Source of the DNA: Aspidiotus rigidus
Lineage: Eukaryota > Arthropoda > Insecta > Hemiptera > Diaspididae
Length of the DNA stretch: 64,000 bases
Assembly: GCA_035079385.1 (NCBI GenBank)
Contig: JAVHKY010000039.1
Location: 1,054,001-1,118,000, forward strand
Direction of reading: 5' to 3'
Shown: positions 23,701 to 37,400 of the stretch, one piece after another
How positions within the stretch are numbered: the first letter of the stretch is position 1
Layout of the letters: each line of letters begins with the position of its first letter
The notes under the pieces: model-generated
Told to the model about the DNA's origin: nothing
Seen by the model: only the letters and a program-made list of their open reading frames with translations
Databases searched by the model: none
Position numbers and translations under genes: made by a program

Positions 23701-24010
23701 AAATTTTGACCTTCGCTGCGCTATAAGTTCGTCTATTACATACTAGACTAATCTAGGGTCAGCTAAGCAGCCCAACATCCTAATAATAATAATAATAATG
23801 GAGGTGAAAGAGCGGTTGCCAATCACCCTAACAAACAGGGCACTAGATTTATATTGGGCTAAGAATGTGGATGGACGAGCAAAACGCGTAAGCCCGTCAG
23901 CTAGATTAGCCTGCGACGTACGATTTTAAAAATTATTTAAATGGATGGCTTTTTACAAATAGAAAAATAAAATAAAGTATTTTTAATTGATTTTAAAATT
24001 TAATGGCTCC
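20791..24010. other. Intergenic repeat-rich stretch; no gene supported
   Basis: Holds scattered copies of the 45-bp satellite (21535-21620, 22145-22390), a single arm of the MITE-like unit (22070-22150), sequence of the GTTTTTCCAAAAGTAG repeat family (22550-22660), a (TAA)n run at 23783-23800, and many degenerate GCCTAGTATA-type motifs (21730-21990, 23320-23780). Two exon-like frames at 20890-20955 and 21185-21289 are discussed under rejected items. Confidence 0.5.
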
Positions 24011-24151
24011 ACCGTCATTTAAATAATACAAAATGTATTGATGCGAACGTTTCGAAGGCACAGCATTCATCTTCGCAGTTTTGCTCCGAAGATGCAGGCT
24101 GTGCCTTCGAAACGTTAGCATCAATAAATTTTGTATTATTTAAATGACGGT
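24011..24151. repeat. 141-bp near-perfect palindrome carrying two head-to-head CGAAACGTT motifs
   Basis: Arms 24011-24064 and 24098-24151 pair with two mismatches over 54 bp; the loop itself contains a further CATCTTCG/CGAAGATG stem. Each arm, read outward, shows GAAGATG..TGTGCCTTCGAAACGTT. The motif resembles ones near 30285, 51540, 53925 and 58085 in this window. Confidence 0.85.
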
Positions 24152-24756
24152 AGAGGCATTGAATAAAAGGAGGAGAGTTTGTGATACGTTGCAAGCCATT
24201 ACAGTACGAACCACGGTCAGCGTTTATAAAAGTACGTGCAAGTTCGTACCGTGTCTTCCTCTCGTTAGAGCCATTAAATTCTAAAATTATATATTCCGTC
24301 AAATTAAAGTTTTCTTTTCTGTTTTAAAGTATTCTTACATCTGACATACAATTACTAAGCTAAGAAATTAACTTTGGAGGAGCATCAAAGGTCGATATGA
24401 TCAGAAGAATCGATTCAACATGATCGATGTTTTTCAATATCGTAGTCCAACAACACAAGCGAAGGGAAAGGCTAAGCGCTCAAAGAGGACGAGCCCGTCA
24501 GCAAGTTAGTCTCTGAGATGAAGCAAGCATAATATAAAATGCTACACCAAGTGTCTCTGAAGGGGGCATGTCGGCTCCTGCCTCAATGTATCAAATTTGC
24601 CGATTAATGAACAGTTTTACTCTATTTGAGAAATTCATAGGATACATTGAAAGAAGGTTGGAATAATTTTTCTAAATATAAAATACGACTGATGAAAGAT
24701 CCCCTCGCTCTGCCCAGGTCTTTGTTTCACCTTTCCAAGATATTTTGGAATTTTTA
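24152..24756. other. No gene recognised
   Basis: Spacer between the palindrome and the Penelope-like element. It may contain the 3' part of that element, but no motif could be assigned. Confidence 0.4.
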
Positions 24757-25785
24757 CTAAGGAAAGTGTAAGGAGTTTAAACAGATCAGGAATTTCAAGA
24801 TTACGGAGACCTCAAAAAGGATGAATACACAAAAATATCCCTTTTTCACTAACATGACTTTAGAGAGGGGTGTAAATTGGTCATTTTGTTGGCGAACCCG
24901 CGTGTCTTTTGATTGTTTCTTTCGTTTTGAAGCCATTTTCCCCCCCTCCAGATACAAAAAATATCATCCACATACCTATACCACCGATGGGATGTCCACG
25001 GTGAAGGCGGAAAACTGGTTGGAAACAGTATCAAAGAGGAAACCCTCCATCCCATACATAAACACCTCGGACACAAGAGGGGAGAGGGGGCCACCCACAG
25101 GAAGACCGTCGATGCTACGGAACTGACAAATATTAGTCAGCAGACAACTGGAGACCACCCCTTTGAACTCAGAAACATAGTATTGAAGGACACACCAACC
25201 TCACTCAAGATATCGCACATATATTTAATGGACTCCTCCATCGGGATGTTAGTATTCATACCCGAGATGTTGAAGGAGAACAGTCTAGAAGAGTGCGGAA
25301 GAGGAGACTGAACATTGGTCAGTTTGTCCATCAGGTCATATAAATTTTTAATAGTATACCTGGAGGAAAAACTCGTGTTACAAGCTAAACAGCGAGGCAA
25401 CAGTTTAGGCGGTACGTGGGGCTAGTCATGAACGAAACGATCGGCTGGATGGGATAGCCCTCTCTGTGAGTCTTGATTAACCTGAACAACTTAGGTACAT
25501 GAGGGTTAATTACTTTGACAGCTTCTCATAAAGCTTGGCTGTGTACCACTTCATTGGAGCCGTTGATAAAATTGCGTACATTTTCATTGTATGTGTTAAA
25601 AACTCCACGAGTAATGGCAAAACCATAATATTTTGACATGTTCCATGTCTTTTCTCTCGCCGGACCCCGATTTTGAAACTCGCGAGTACACCCCCCCCTC
25701 CCCCCTCTCTACCCCGTGGGTGATTCAGAAATTCGCGAGTACACCCCGCGTAATAATAATAATTAATAATTAATTAATAAATGAA

Positions 25786-25838
<53 letters not shown>

Positions 25839-26624
25839 AAATAATTAAATAATTAAATAAATAAATGATTATATAATTATATTAATTAATTAATTAATAA
25901 TTAAATAATTAAATAATTAATAATTAGAAAATCTCTACCCCGTGGGTGATTCAGAAATTCGCGAGTACACCCCGCGTAATGATAATAAATAATTAATTAA
26001 TTAATAATTAAATAAATAAATAATTAAATAATTAATATAATTAATAATTAGAAAATTTTCCAAGTCCCTCTTCCTATCATATATGGCTGGATAGTCGAAA
26101 TTTTTCCAAGTCCCCTAGACTTGAATTGTCTCATACCATTCCAATACAGCAGCGAGACAGGGGGCGAACGAGCGGAGCGAGTTCGCGCTACCTCATATTT
26201 CTCATAGAAGACTTATACGACGCCAAGATAGGTAAAGGGGTAAACGAATAATATCTCACGAACACTTGACCTAGTAGAAGCCTAGAATGAAATATTTCAA
26301 GATGACTGATAAAATATAAAAGACATGGAACATGATTTTCATTTGTTTGGCTATGCCAGAAAATTTTTTACGATTTTTATAGGAGGGAAAACTTATGGCG
26401 GTGGTGGCAACTGCACCGCTCTGAGTGAGGAAGGTCTTAACTTTAGAAACATATTCAGAATCTGGAAGGATCACAGACGCAGCACCCTTATCCGCCCCAG
26501 TGATTACAAGGTTGTTGAAAAACACTTTTTGTTTCAGCGATAGAATGGCCAAATTGTACCAACTAGGTAACTCAGAGATCCTGAGGTCCTCCGAAATACG
26601 TTTGACCTCAGGTGTGCGACTCAA
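24757..26624 (-). pseudogene. Penelope-like element (PLE) reverse transcriptase, decayed and split by a repeat
   Basis: Minus-strand fragments in order. Segment 26624-26340 holds the PLE N-terminal motif ADKGAASVILPDSEYVSKV. After the inserted composite repeat come 25630-25400 (VPKLFRLIKTHREGYPIQPI, family: PKLYGLPKIHK..PLRPI), 25400-25140 (FSFNISGMNTNIPMEESI, family SfDV..LYTNVP), 25130-24980 (GLPVGGPLSPLVSEVFM) and about 25050-24850 (RYVDDIFCIW, then NLHPSLK). The catalytic YVDD is visible, but several stops and frame changes separate the blocks. No GIY-YIG endonuclease part was found. Confidence 0.85.
25637..26339 (-). mobile_element. Second copy of the composite AT/GC-box repeat, inserted in the PLE
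   Basis: Reverse-oriented shorter copy of the repeat at 1-1218. It begins with the CATGTTCCATGTCTTTTCTC end, includes two ACGCGGGGTGTACTCGCGAA modules and a long (TAAA)n tract, and ends with the block matching 1-345. CATGTTCCATGTCTTTT occurs inverted at both edges (left at 25639-25655, right at 26323-26339), like a 17-bp terminal inverted repeat. It separates two parts of the PLE reverse transcriptase. Confidence 0.75.
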
Positions 26625-26639
26625 GGTGGCCTACAGCTG

Positions 26640-28423
26640 TATTGTTTGCTGACGTCTGGTGTCTTAGGTGACGGCGGTGGGAAGGATTATCGTCGGTTCA
26701 GGGCGGTCCTGGAGTGGTCGTTGAGGATAGTTAGCCGAGACCCGAGGTAGCCGATGGACCGAGCTGACCTAAGGGTAGAATAGGTAATGCGAGTTTTGTC
26801 AGTGGTCAAGGGAAGAGACCGGAGCTGCATCCTCCAGTGAAAGACTGAGCAAGGGCTGGGACCCTTGAGGTCAAAAGGCCATGAGATGGACTTAATGGCA
26901 GGGATGGGGTGTCATCACAGAGTCTCTCGTAATGGGGTTTGTGCGGTTATTCGCATCTAGTCAGGTTAAGTGGTACCGGCTGAGTTAGGTATTAGGGCCT
27001 TGTAGCACAAATCCGAGGCTGGAGTAAGGTGGTAGTGGACTCGGTTTTGCCCCACTAGAGTGGACATTGTGGGGCAATCATAGAAATTGCTGAACCTGTA
27101 GTCATCAGGCTGCTATTAGGCGGCTGGTGAGGACTCGACATTACATAGTAAGTAAAGGGAAATGATCAGAAAATTCTACTAGTGTGACAACCGGGGCAAG
27201 GCCTTGATTTGGTTTCAAGATGATTGAAGGTCAATTCACCGCAATGTTCGAAGGAACAGTCTGTGGCGAATGACGGTGAGGTAGGTCGCATAGGCGTAAA
27301 TTGCACGTATGCTCAAATGAGTTTTAAAAACCTTTTACAGGAAGTTCAATGGAAAGGCGGAGTTGGCTCAGCAGAGAAATTTTTTAAGAGCAGACTGACG
27401 TAAGTGGCTCTTTGGTGTATGTTAGGTTGTATTCTCGATGGGGCAGACGCTCCAGTATTTTATTTAGGTTACACCTGATTATGAAATCCGGAAGTAAAAA
27501 TTTTCTCAGGTCTTTCTTACAAGTAGCTCAAACGTTGAAATATTCTTCAAATTTCCTTCCTCGTCCATGAGTAAAATAAGGTTAATAATTCATGTTAAAA
27601 ACGCCATATGACGGTTGTGATTATCGCGAAAAAGAATTCCTTCATCGAAATTTCGACCTTGAAAACTGACCTAATTTGACCTATTTGGAATTTGGTAGAG
27701 GGCGCGTATCAGCTTCCATAGTAATCCTACTGACTTCGACCTACATTGAAAAACACTATGGAACTCTACACGTATTTTATGTGGATCAAGGTCATCCAAG
27801 AAGGGAAAAGGTGGATAGCAACCTTCCAGACAATTCTTCAGATAACGTCATAGTCAATAGAAGAATGATCTTTATTTTTTTCAGCTATGTTCCCCCACTA
27901 ATGTTCAATCTTATACAGCATCCACACTCGAGCGAGAGGCCGTACAGCTTAATGTCATTTTTTTCAATCCGGGATTTAGCATTTTTATTGGTGTGTTACA
28001 ATGCAGTTCTTTGCGAATGTAGCTAAGATCTACATAGTAGAGGTAACTTGTGCACACATACTTAGAATACGTCACTCGAGGATAATAATTTGTGACAATT
28101 TTATTAACCAATATTGTATCACACCATTTTTGTAGTACCTATTTGTTAAATTCATAAAATTAATTGCATAAGAAGATGCATTGAAAAACGAGATTTAAAT
28201 AATAATAATAATAATAAACACGATTATAATATTAAGTATAATGTCTCTTTTCGGCGATTATTTCTCAACTGATTCTGCGGTGGGATGAGTAAATTATCTC
28301 AAGAAATACGTAATCTAATATTTTCTCAGTCGACGTTTCGCGAGATTTAAGCGATAAGTTTTTGCTCTATATTACTATAAGATGGTTTACAGCTAGGATC
28401 AAAGGAATTAAGTGGTATTAGAT
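26640..28423. other. Region upstream of SLC33A1 copy B; no gene recognised
   Basis: 26640-27470 is noticeably richer in G and C than its surroundings and may be the 5' part of the minus-strand PLE, but no motif proves it. 27470-28423 is AT-rich with a (TAA)n run at 28199-28216 and should contain the promoter of copy B. No reliable promoter element was identified. Confidence 0.4.
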
Positions 28424-31400
28424 ATGGCGGTGGATTTTATAAAGTTATCCTCGCAATTCGCGTCAGTTTCGGAGACCGATCGCGCCGAGCAGGAAGGCAC
28501 GAAGATGACGCTAATTTCGGTAGAAAATGCGGAAAAGAGGAATTTGGAGAAAGCTAACCTCAAAGGGGATAAATGGAATATTATTTTGTTGATTTATTTG
28601 TACACGTTACAATGTATCCCGCGAGGTATATCCTTAGCCATACCACTCATTCTGCAGAACAGGGGAGTAACGTACTCGGAGCAAGTGAGTTGATTTTATT
28701 CTTCAAGATTTTTATAAAGGTGCAAAATTTTCTGATCGATATTATCCACACCATAGGCTTGGTTTAGTCTCGTTCAGTATTCTTACTGTTTTAAATTACT
28801 ATGGGCACCGATTATCGATTGTGTGTACTCAAAAAAAATGGGAAGACGGAAAACGTGGGCCATACCAACTACATACATGATTGGTAATTTAAAATTGCTT
28901 CTCGTATTCATTTATATTGAACCCTTTTTCGATCGTCAGTATTTAATTCGATCTTCATTTTTTGTCGCAGGGATACTTTTATTTTACATGTCATTAAACG
29001 TGGAAGAGTGGCTGGGGACTGATGATGGCTACAAGAAACCTCAAACGAATCTTTTGGCGATAGTTCTTTGCATATGCATTTTTTTCGGTACCGCTCAGGA
29101 TGTTGCTGTTGATGGATGGTGTCTGACGATGCTTCAAAAGTAAAACATAGAGAATACTTTGTATTAATAGCATCGCGAACCACAGTAAGTATGAGAAAGG
29201 TTCACATACTGCTAGTTATAAGCGTTACGAACCAGGCGACAATTTTCTCACCTCTATCAATTCACTATAACTCATTATTGGATTCACTTTAGAAATTGAT
29301 AACTAGGAACATGAAGTGCACAATTTACATAAGGGAAACCTAAAACAACTGACATCACCGACCACAACTCTTCTCCTCACATCTCCCTCTCTCATGAACA
29401 TGCTCCTTTCTATTCAGAAACTCTTGGACTTTCTCAACTTCTGAAACCTCTCATCCTCGCACTCAATCCTTCAGAGAGTGGGATCTTCTTTGATCAAACA
29501 AGATCTACTTCCGGGACATGAAAAAATTCAACTTTCGGCTGATAAACCGTTTTTCTAATTGATTAAAATATTATTCCTTTGTCCCTGGTCACTTCTTCAT
29601 TATATGCTTCAACACCCCGTGTCAATGAATCTTCTTCTTCTTAGTCCGCCCTCTCCGACCGAAGGTTGGCGATCCACACCGCGATCCGCACTCGAGATAC
29701 AGCCGCTCTAAATATGTCTGCAGAGGAACAATTATGCCAACGCCGCAGGTCCCTGAGCCATGAGTTTTGACGTCGGCCAATAGATCTCTTCCCGCTGATT
29801 TTTCCTTGTATAATCACCCTCAGGACTTCATATCGTCCGCCCCTCATTATGTGTCCGATATAAGAGGTCTTTCTTCGTTTACCTGTCATCAATAGTTCTC
29901 TCTCCTTATTCATTTGACGGAGAACCTCGGCGTTTGTTATTTTTCGTATCCAAGATATCTTTAGGATCCGTCTATAGAGGAACATTTCAAAGGCCTCGAT
30001 TCTTTTCTCCATTGCCTGGTCCACTGTCCACGGTTCATAGCCGTAAAGTAGAGTGGAGAACACATAACATCTGAGCATCCTCAATCTCAGTTGCAGGCTC
30101 AGTTCCGATCTTGTGAACAGTTTTTTCATTTTGAAGAAAGCTTGTCTGGCCTGTTCGATTTTAGATCGTATTTCCTTTTTTGCGTCACAGTTTTCGGAAA
30201 GTTCATTTTTCGAGTAATCCATCAAGATCTGTTTTGATAATGTTCACCCGCTTCGATCGAGTAAGTTACTATTTCAGCAGAGGATGACCAATGCGTCGAA
30301 ACCGGTTCGTACCGCGTATAATTGAAAAGTTTTGTTTCTTTCTCATGCTTGGTTTGGATTTTATTGCGAAATATTTGTCAGGCATTCAATGATTTAGAGG
30401 ACGTCTCAAGCTTCATAATTTATTTGTGTTCGTTGAAAGTAAGTTCAAAAATTCCCCCACGCTCTCTATCAAACACACCGTTTCCCACGAGAAAAACTTA
30501 CTCTCATACGTTAATCGTACGCAAATAAGCGTGAACTCAATTTTTTTTAACCTTGGTTGGCCGGAGAGACGAACGTTTACCAGAAGAGTAAAGCAATTCT
30601 TCAGGCAGAGAAATATTCAAGGTTTTTTTGGGTAAGCTGCGAGGCAACAAGTTCAAATTAGTAATACACGGTAGATCTATGCGATATAATCATCGTTTGT
30701 CCCTCGTTGCCAAGTTGCCGCTTCTGTAGCTCCCACCTAAAAATAAACAGGTAATCTGATAACCCCATTCGACAAAAATTCTGAAACTTGAAGTTTTCTG
30801 CCAGTAAAATCGTTCAGTTTCTCTCTAAGAATCAATCTGAGACCTATTTTTTTTTCTCATTTTTACAGAACAAATGCCTGGCTTTGATCCCATCCTTTAA
30901 AAATCTCTGTTGCTCGCTCGCAAAAAACCTGCGTAAATCACTACATATAATAAATGGCGATCTGTGAATTACAGAAGGAACAGAGGATACGCTGGAATCT
31001 GCAATTCTATTGGATTTTGGGCCAGCACGTTCTTCGGTTTTGTCTTGTTCATCATTCTAGATTCCAAAGAATTCTGTAACTTATTCCGACCTGTGCCGCA
31101 AGATTATGGTTTCGTCTCATTTTCCAGTAAGTGCCATATGTACTAATTATTTTTTTGTATCAAATCTCCAAATTTACCTACTTAATGAAATTCCATAATT
31201 ACAAATTTCGAGAAGAGTATCAAGAGTCCTGATTATTAGGTCACGAAAATTCGGGGTCCATCACCCCCAACCCTCTTTCTGAATTTTGGTCTATTCTCTT
31301 TGTGCATATTTAGTGCATACACGTGTCATCGTTTGTTCTTCACTCGACTTTGGTGGCTGGAGTGATGCTAGCCCCCACCCTCAATAAATTGATACAGTGA

Positions 31401-34400
31401 AATTTGAGTGAGGTCGTTTGTGCATGTGTATTAGTGTTTTACGCTCCAGTACTTGTGCGTCCTCCTACCTTGCAAGAGGGGCCAGGGCGATATTGGCCCC
31501 CACAAGAGTTTCCTGACTGTGCATTGCTTGTGGATGACAGCACTTCATGTTTCACCATTTGTGCTTCATTGGACTCTTCAATACATGCAGGGGCTGATCT
31601 CCACTACAGGAATTTCACCTACAATTGAGTGTGAATAGGCCAATTATTGTTTGTGACGTACCTGAAAGTTTCTAGGTGGATGAGAAGAGGAGACGGGGTC
31701 GAATAACGACGTTGCAACTCTCACAAGGAAGTAAGCAGATCTCTCTATTAAAAAAAGGAGGTCCTGCATTCACATTATAACCGCCAAACGCCACTGTCAT
31801 CTTGTTCGTGTACTTTTCTGATCCGGAGTAAATTCTCATAATGCTGTCATAAGTTCTTTCGTTTGTTTCCACTTTCCTGAGGTATTCCTCAACTACGCCT
31901 TCAGAATAGCTGTTGCCTGCTGCGATCTGCTTTAGTATCTCGATTCCTTTATTCTTTTGTTGCGTCACATTGTGGCGCCTATTAGACGATGTCGTATTTT
32001 TTCGGTGGTTCTATTCAATCGTGATGTCGAAGGACGAGCGAAGCGACCTGGTCGAAATTATTATATTTCTCGCTATCCGTCCGGATACGCGTTGTAAATC
32101 ACTGAGCGACTTCTTTTCTCTTTTAGGGTGTAACAATGCACGATGAAGTCGAATCGTTACCCACGTACAGCGTACACAATACCTGATCGTATAAAAACTA
32201 AATAGGATGTTATATTTTTTGCTGGAGTATCCGTCATTCTGGAGCAATTTCCCTTCGTCCTGCATTTAATTAAGTCTTTTAAATGACGAGGCTGTAATAA
32301 AATTGAATGCCGAGATAGGCATTCCTGAGCATTTGCGAGTTTCTAAAATATCGAGTTTGTTTCGAATTTTCATATTTACAACTGGTTGTAAATCTTCCAT
32401 ATCCTTTCGTATTGTGTCCCAGCGATATAATAGACTCAGAGCATCGGGGCATTGTAAGTTCGAATCGTCCGCGAGTCGTCTAGTCCTTTCTTCTCTGTGA
32501 CTCCAAGCAAAAAATTGTTACTTTCTACAATTGGAATGCTGGTAAAGGTTCCGACGTACTCACCCTTTTAGGACAAAGCTAGACAGAGATGGAGTGTCGT
32601 CCGGGCAGCTTCTGTCTCTCTCATTCCGGCAAGTGATCGTTCATTTGTCGGGGTGGAGTCGAGCTCTCGGACTAAATCCAATTGCGACAGGGGCACTGTT
32701 CCATGATTGGACGTCTGTTTCGCGGCTTCTTCCTCCTCTGAAGAGATGGGAAATCTCTTTGACGCGAACTGGCTACATGAAGAGGAACTGGGTCTATGTC
32801 TCTGGTCTCTGGTTCGAATCGAGGGTGATATTCGAGTCTCTGCTTGGTGGTGTCTCGAGTCGGTACTAGCTCTTATGTCTCGAATTTCGACGCTCCGGTC
32901 GATGATATCTCGTGTGTATACGTCGTGACGAAGTGATCGTCTTATTCTATCGAGCTCGTCGTTAACGGCTGTGATTGCCAAGTACGTCTATAACCGAAGC
33001 TCTGAAAAATTTTGTTTCCGACGACGCGAATTTTTGCTGAAGTGCGCCGTTCCATAATGTCAATTTTATAAAAGTCCGTATGTTTGTATCAATTTCGCAT
33101 ACCTAACTTATTCGTATTAATAGAGAAGTGCGCCTCTCATTTGAAATACGAGATTTTTTGTGTAGGCTGACCCAGTTCGGTAATTACTAATTTCGTCAGT
33201 GATGTTTCTAAAAGTTATTGTGGAGTAATTATGACCATGGAGGGCTAGTTATTTATCGCGGGGACCAACCTCCCCAGCCAACATGACCACGTAACCCGAT
33301 CATAATCACCGTCGTGTTGACCAACATCACCATGGTCTTCGGAGCACGATGGTCCATACCAAAGATCATTCGATTCGCCGCTCATCGCTCGATCCTAACG
33401 ACGAAGCCATCTGTCAACACCGAGGATGAAAGCACAGCTATCGCCACTCATGACCAGCTGACCGCCAAATTTTTATTTATAGTCTATTCAGTTTTTTTTC
33501 CTTCTGTTTTTTAAGCCTTTCTGCATTTCATTTTATGTTGCCTAAGTTAAGTGCCTTATATTTTTTTTTTTTTTTATGTGGGAAAAATCTGCGAGGAGTC
33601 ATGAGTCTAGTCCATTCCTTTATTCATAATTGGAAGGGTGGTCCAACTCTTTAATTGAATTTTTATTTCAGCGCGTCCCGAGGAATTGTGCACAGTTCAT
33701 CGTTGGATCGTCGCTATATCGGTGAGTACCGTATTTTCCGTTTCCTACTTTACGTATTTTACGTGTATAGGTTTTGACTTAATTTTTGACCACGAAATTT
33801 TGCTTTGAGTTTTAATTTTTTCTTTCTCTTTCGAAATCTCTCTTATCGAAATGAGATTGTTCGGTCATTTGGCCGAGTTGAGGTCATTCTCGCAGGCTCT
33901 TCGAGGTCTGCACTTGTCCCGTGCGAGATGTTGTTCTTTATACGAGTCGCTCCACGTTGCTATGTCTGTTTTCTGATTTTACTCAATTACTTATTTTAAT
34001 ACTTTACGTATTCTTTCCGTGCGAGCGTACTCATTTTTTTTAGGTTCCTGGGGTGCCAGAGCGGGAAGAACCCGTCGGTATCGAACTGATTTCTGTTTGT
34101 AAACACATCTCAGCACTATTTCTGTCTGTTTAAGACTTATCGTTGGGCCTGTGAGAAGTGTTCTTCTCTCGTCTTTATGGTCCGAATATTTTCTTGGTAG
34201 AGAGAACCTCTCCAAAAGTTCAGGATGTAATCTCCTCCTTTATTTTATTTTTCTCTTTGTTTTGGATCGTCAAATTTTATCCAAAAGTTCTATTATTCTG
34301 TTTTATCAAAATTTTGAGAAAATGACTTTCTCGCAAGTTTTAATCCTGTGATTCATGTTATGTGTTTAGCAGTTAAGGAAATTTTCATATTGATTTTATA

Positions 34401-37400
34401 TTTTTAGGATTCATCTTAATGCATACCTATCGATTCTCTATTCATTTTAATTCATTTTAGTGTATTCGTATGCCGATACGTGAAATGTTCAATACTCGTA
34501 TATATATAAAATACAAGTACCCCATGTCTGTTTGAGATTTGTGTTCTCTTCATTCTCGAAATAGTGCACTGACATTTATCTTACAGTTAATGTTTCGTCG
34601 GTGACATATGCCGTTAATGTCACTAGGGGTGGGTTTATCTTTTACGCCCAGCCACCCTGAATTTCTCTTTTGTACTGGGATACACGGTCCCTAGCAGTAG
34701 GCACTTTGGTGTTACAAAAAATTGTGGTCTACGTTCGATTTAAAATTACGGGTTTTGGTTCTTTTCCCTCTTACTAAATTAATTAAAGTTCCTGGCATCC
34801 CTGAAGATTTTTCCACCTTGGTTAATGTACTGCTGTTAGTGGTTGACTGTGCCATCTCTCCCCGAGGGCGGGGGCTGAGACGCGACAAAATTATGGCATC
34901 CCTGGTGGGGACCGACAGTGTCTCTTTGGATTAGAAATATTTTCCTATTTAAGGGACTTCTTTTTATATTTTGTTTCCTTGTTTTTAACCTTCTGTTTTA
35001 TTTTTTTTTTCCCTTTCACTCCCTGTCTTGGAAGGAATAGATTTACTTTTAGCCTTGTCCAGCCTCTTGAAGAGAACACAAAGCTGTAAACATTCTGGGG
35101 GCATTCACAGTTGCGGGGACAAGTATCTTGACTTATTATATTCGAATTTTATCTATTCACTCTTTGCTTATTATTTTGCCGAGAAATGTATGCTTTTCGT
35201 TGCTACGTCTCGTTTTCCGTATGTAATGTTTGAGTAGGGATTGCCTCGGTACTCTGGGGGCAAGTCCCGATCTTCACGTCTTGATCTGTTATTTTAACCT
35301 ACTTGTCTGTTATATTCGTCCAGTGGACTACAATCTTCGAGGTGTCTCTCCTCGATCGCTTTGTCGAGTATTTTGGTTCTTTGGTCGGGCGACTGTGTCT
35401 TCGGAGAATGCGAGAAAAGCCGTCTGGTCTCGGATGAGATGAAGACATAGAGAAATTTATTGAGTAGTTAGGGACCTTAAGTCGTCTTGTCTCTGACTGT
35501 GTCACTTTCTCTATATACGTTCGAAGAGTTCAGCATACTCTTCATTCTTACCATCAGGAATGCGGACAGGTGGAGATGGGGCTGCATAAAATACACGCTT
35601 GCGTGGGATAATGCGAGAACCCTAACCCTTCATGAGGTCACACAGCCAAATACGCCCATTTGGTACCTTATGTTGCGGACTGAATCTGGACTACCTATGG
35701 GCTCATAGGTGACGTATGCACTATTTATTAGAAAAAAGGGCTGTTCGAATGTATGATTGTGATCTCAGTCAGTTATGAACACGACACTTTCTTTCGTCTG
35801 TTTGTTTGTTTTTCTGGTGTTTCACGGATGTCTCCCTGGGGTAGGTTTCTGTGTAGCCTCTTTGCTGATCGGCTTTGGCCTTGTCGTGTAGTCTACTTTA
35901 CCAAGTCGTCTGCTGATTAATATAAAGATTCAGGGGGCAACTTGTTTCTCTGATTTTAACGTAAGGAGAAAATAATCTTTACGATAATAATAGTCCATAT
36001 TTAATAATAAACAAAATTACTCTTTGACAGTTAAAATAATTGAAACCAATAATTAACCTGTAATCGTATTGTAATCTTTGTCGTTATCACTTAGACCTAC
36101 TAAAATACTGCCCGTAGTTTTTCCGGTCACGAATATCGTTCGAACTACTCTCGTACAAACGAGAGTGAAAGGGTAGCTACTGTGTCATCGTTAGAAGGGT
36201 GCAACACAGAACTGGTTCACATGCGTTGACCTGTTATCGTGAAACGTTAAGCACTAGGTCAACGACCAATACTGAAGGGTTAGTGCCCGTACCTTGTCCT
36301 CGCACTGTGCTTCACATGTGTTCTACTTCTCGCGTATCGGCGTAGCTGGTTTATAGGTTATAGAATTTATGTTAACGTATAATGTAAGTGAGTGCGGTCC
36401 AGCAGGTAAAAATAGAATTAGAAAGGTGTGCGTCTTTTTCGAGATAAATGTACGAGAGACACATCACGATACCAATACCTATAAAGCGAAAGTGCAAGTG
36501 GGTAAAAAGGGTTGTATATTTTGTTTGGCGTGAGCGCGAATATGGTGAGCGTCTTGTTGGCTGGGGAAACGGTTTCCCCGCGTGTTTTTTATGATTGATA
36601 AATTTCAATAATACGATTACTTTCTTGTCTGTAGAAGACTTCTATATTTTAGCGTCGTAGGTAGATCCTAGTTGACACTTAGAAAATATTATTTTTCAAA
36701 CTCTGATTTCTCTGTAATTTTGTGCAAGAGATTCCTTTATCTCGTATTGACGCAGCGAATGTGCTAGATAGAGATATTTCTGTTAGAGGGCAAGCATAAA
36801 GCGTCGGGTTATTCTCACAGATAAGCTTCTGCGTTAGGCACTGCATTCGAGTTCGATTTTTTCCTATCTGAGTGACACCACCTCGTAGTAGAATGTCGAA
36901 GCGCAAATCCAAACGTCTTCAAAAGCTAGACCCTCTCAATGACTCCGACGGAGACCAAATAGACGATGAAGAATGTTCCGAAAATGAGGCTGCGAATAAT
37001 ATGCAGAAAGAAACTGCAAACGATAACGAGGTTCGAGATCGTAGTCAAACGGGAAGATCTAACGAAAATGAGCAGTCAAATTCCCAGCAGCCCCAAACGT
37101 CGAGTCACCAATCGAATGAATTGCTTACTTCTCTAATGTTCCGTATGTTGGAACGGATGGACAGGAAGGACGATGAAGACAGGGCGCGACGCGAAGAGGA
37201 GAAACAACGTCACGAACGGGAAGAGAAGCTTAGGAACGAGAGAGAACTTGCTACCCTGAAAGCTCTAGACCACATAATGGGAACGTTGACCAAAAGTCGT
37301 ACTCCGGATCCGAACATAGGATTGATAACGTCGGTGCCCCAACAAAACCTCCCTCAGATAGACAACCTCCCTAGTTCCATAAGCAGTCAAGCTGAACAGG

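Noticed and set aside
27676..28026. 116-codon frame upstream of SLC33A1 copy B.
   Set aside because: No start context or family resemblance, and it lies in AT-rich sequence; treated as chance.
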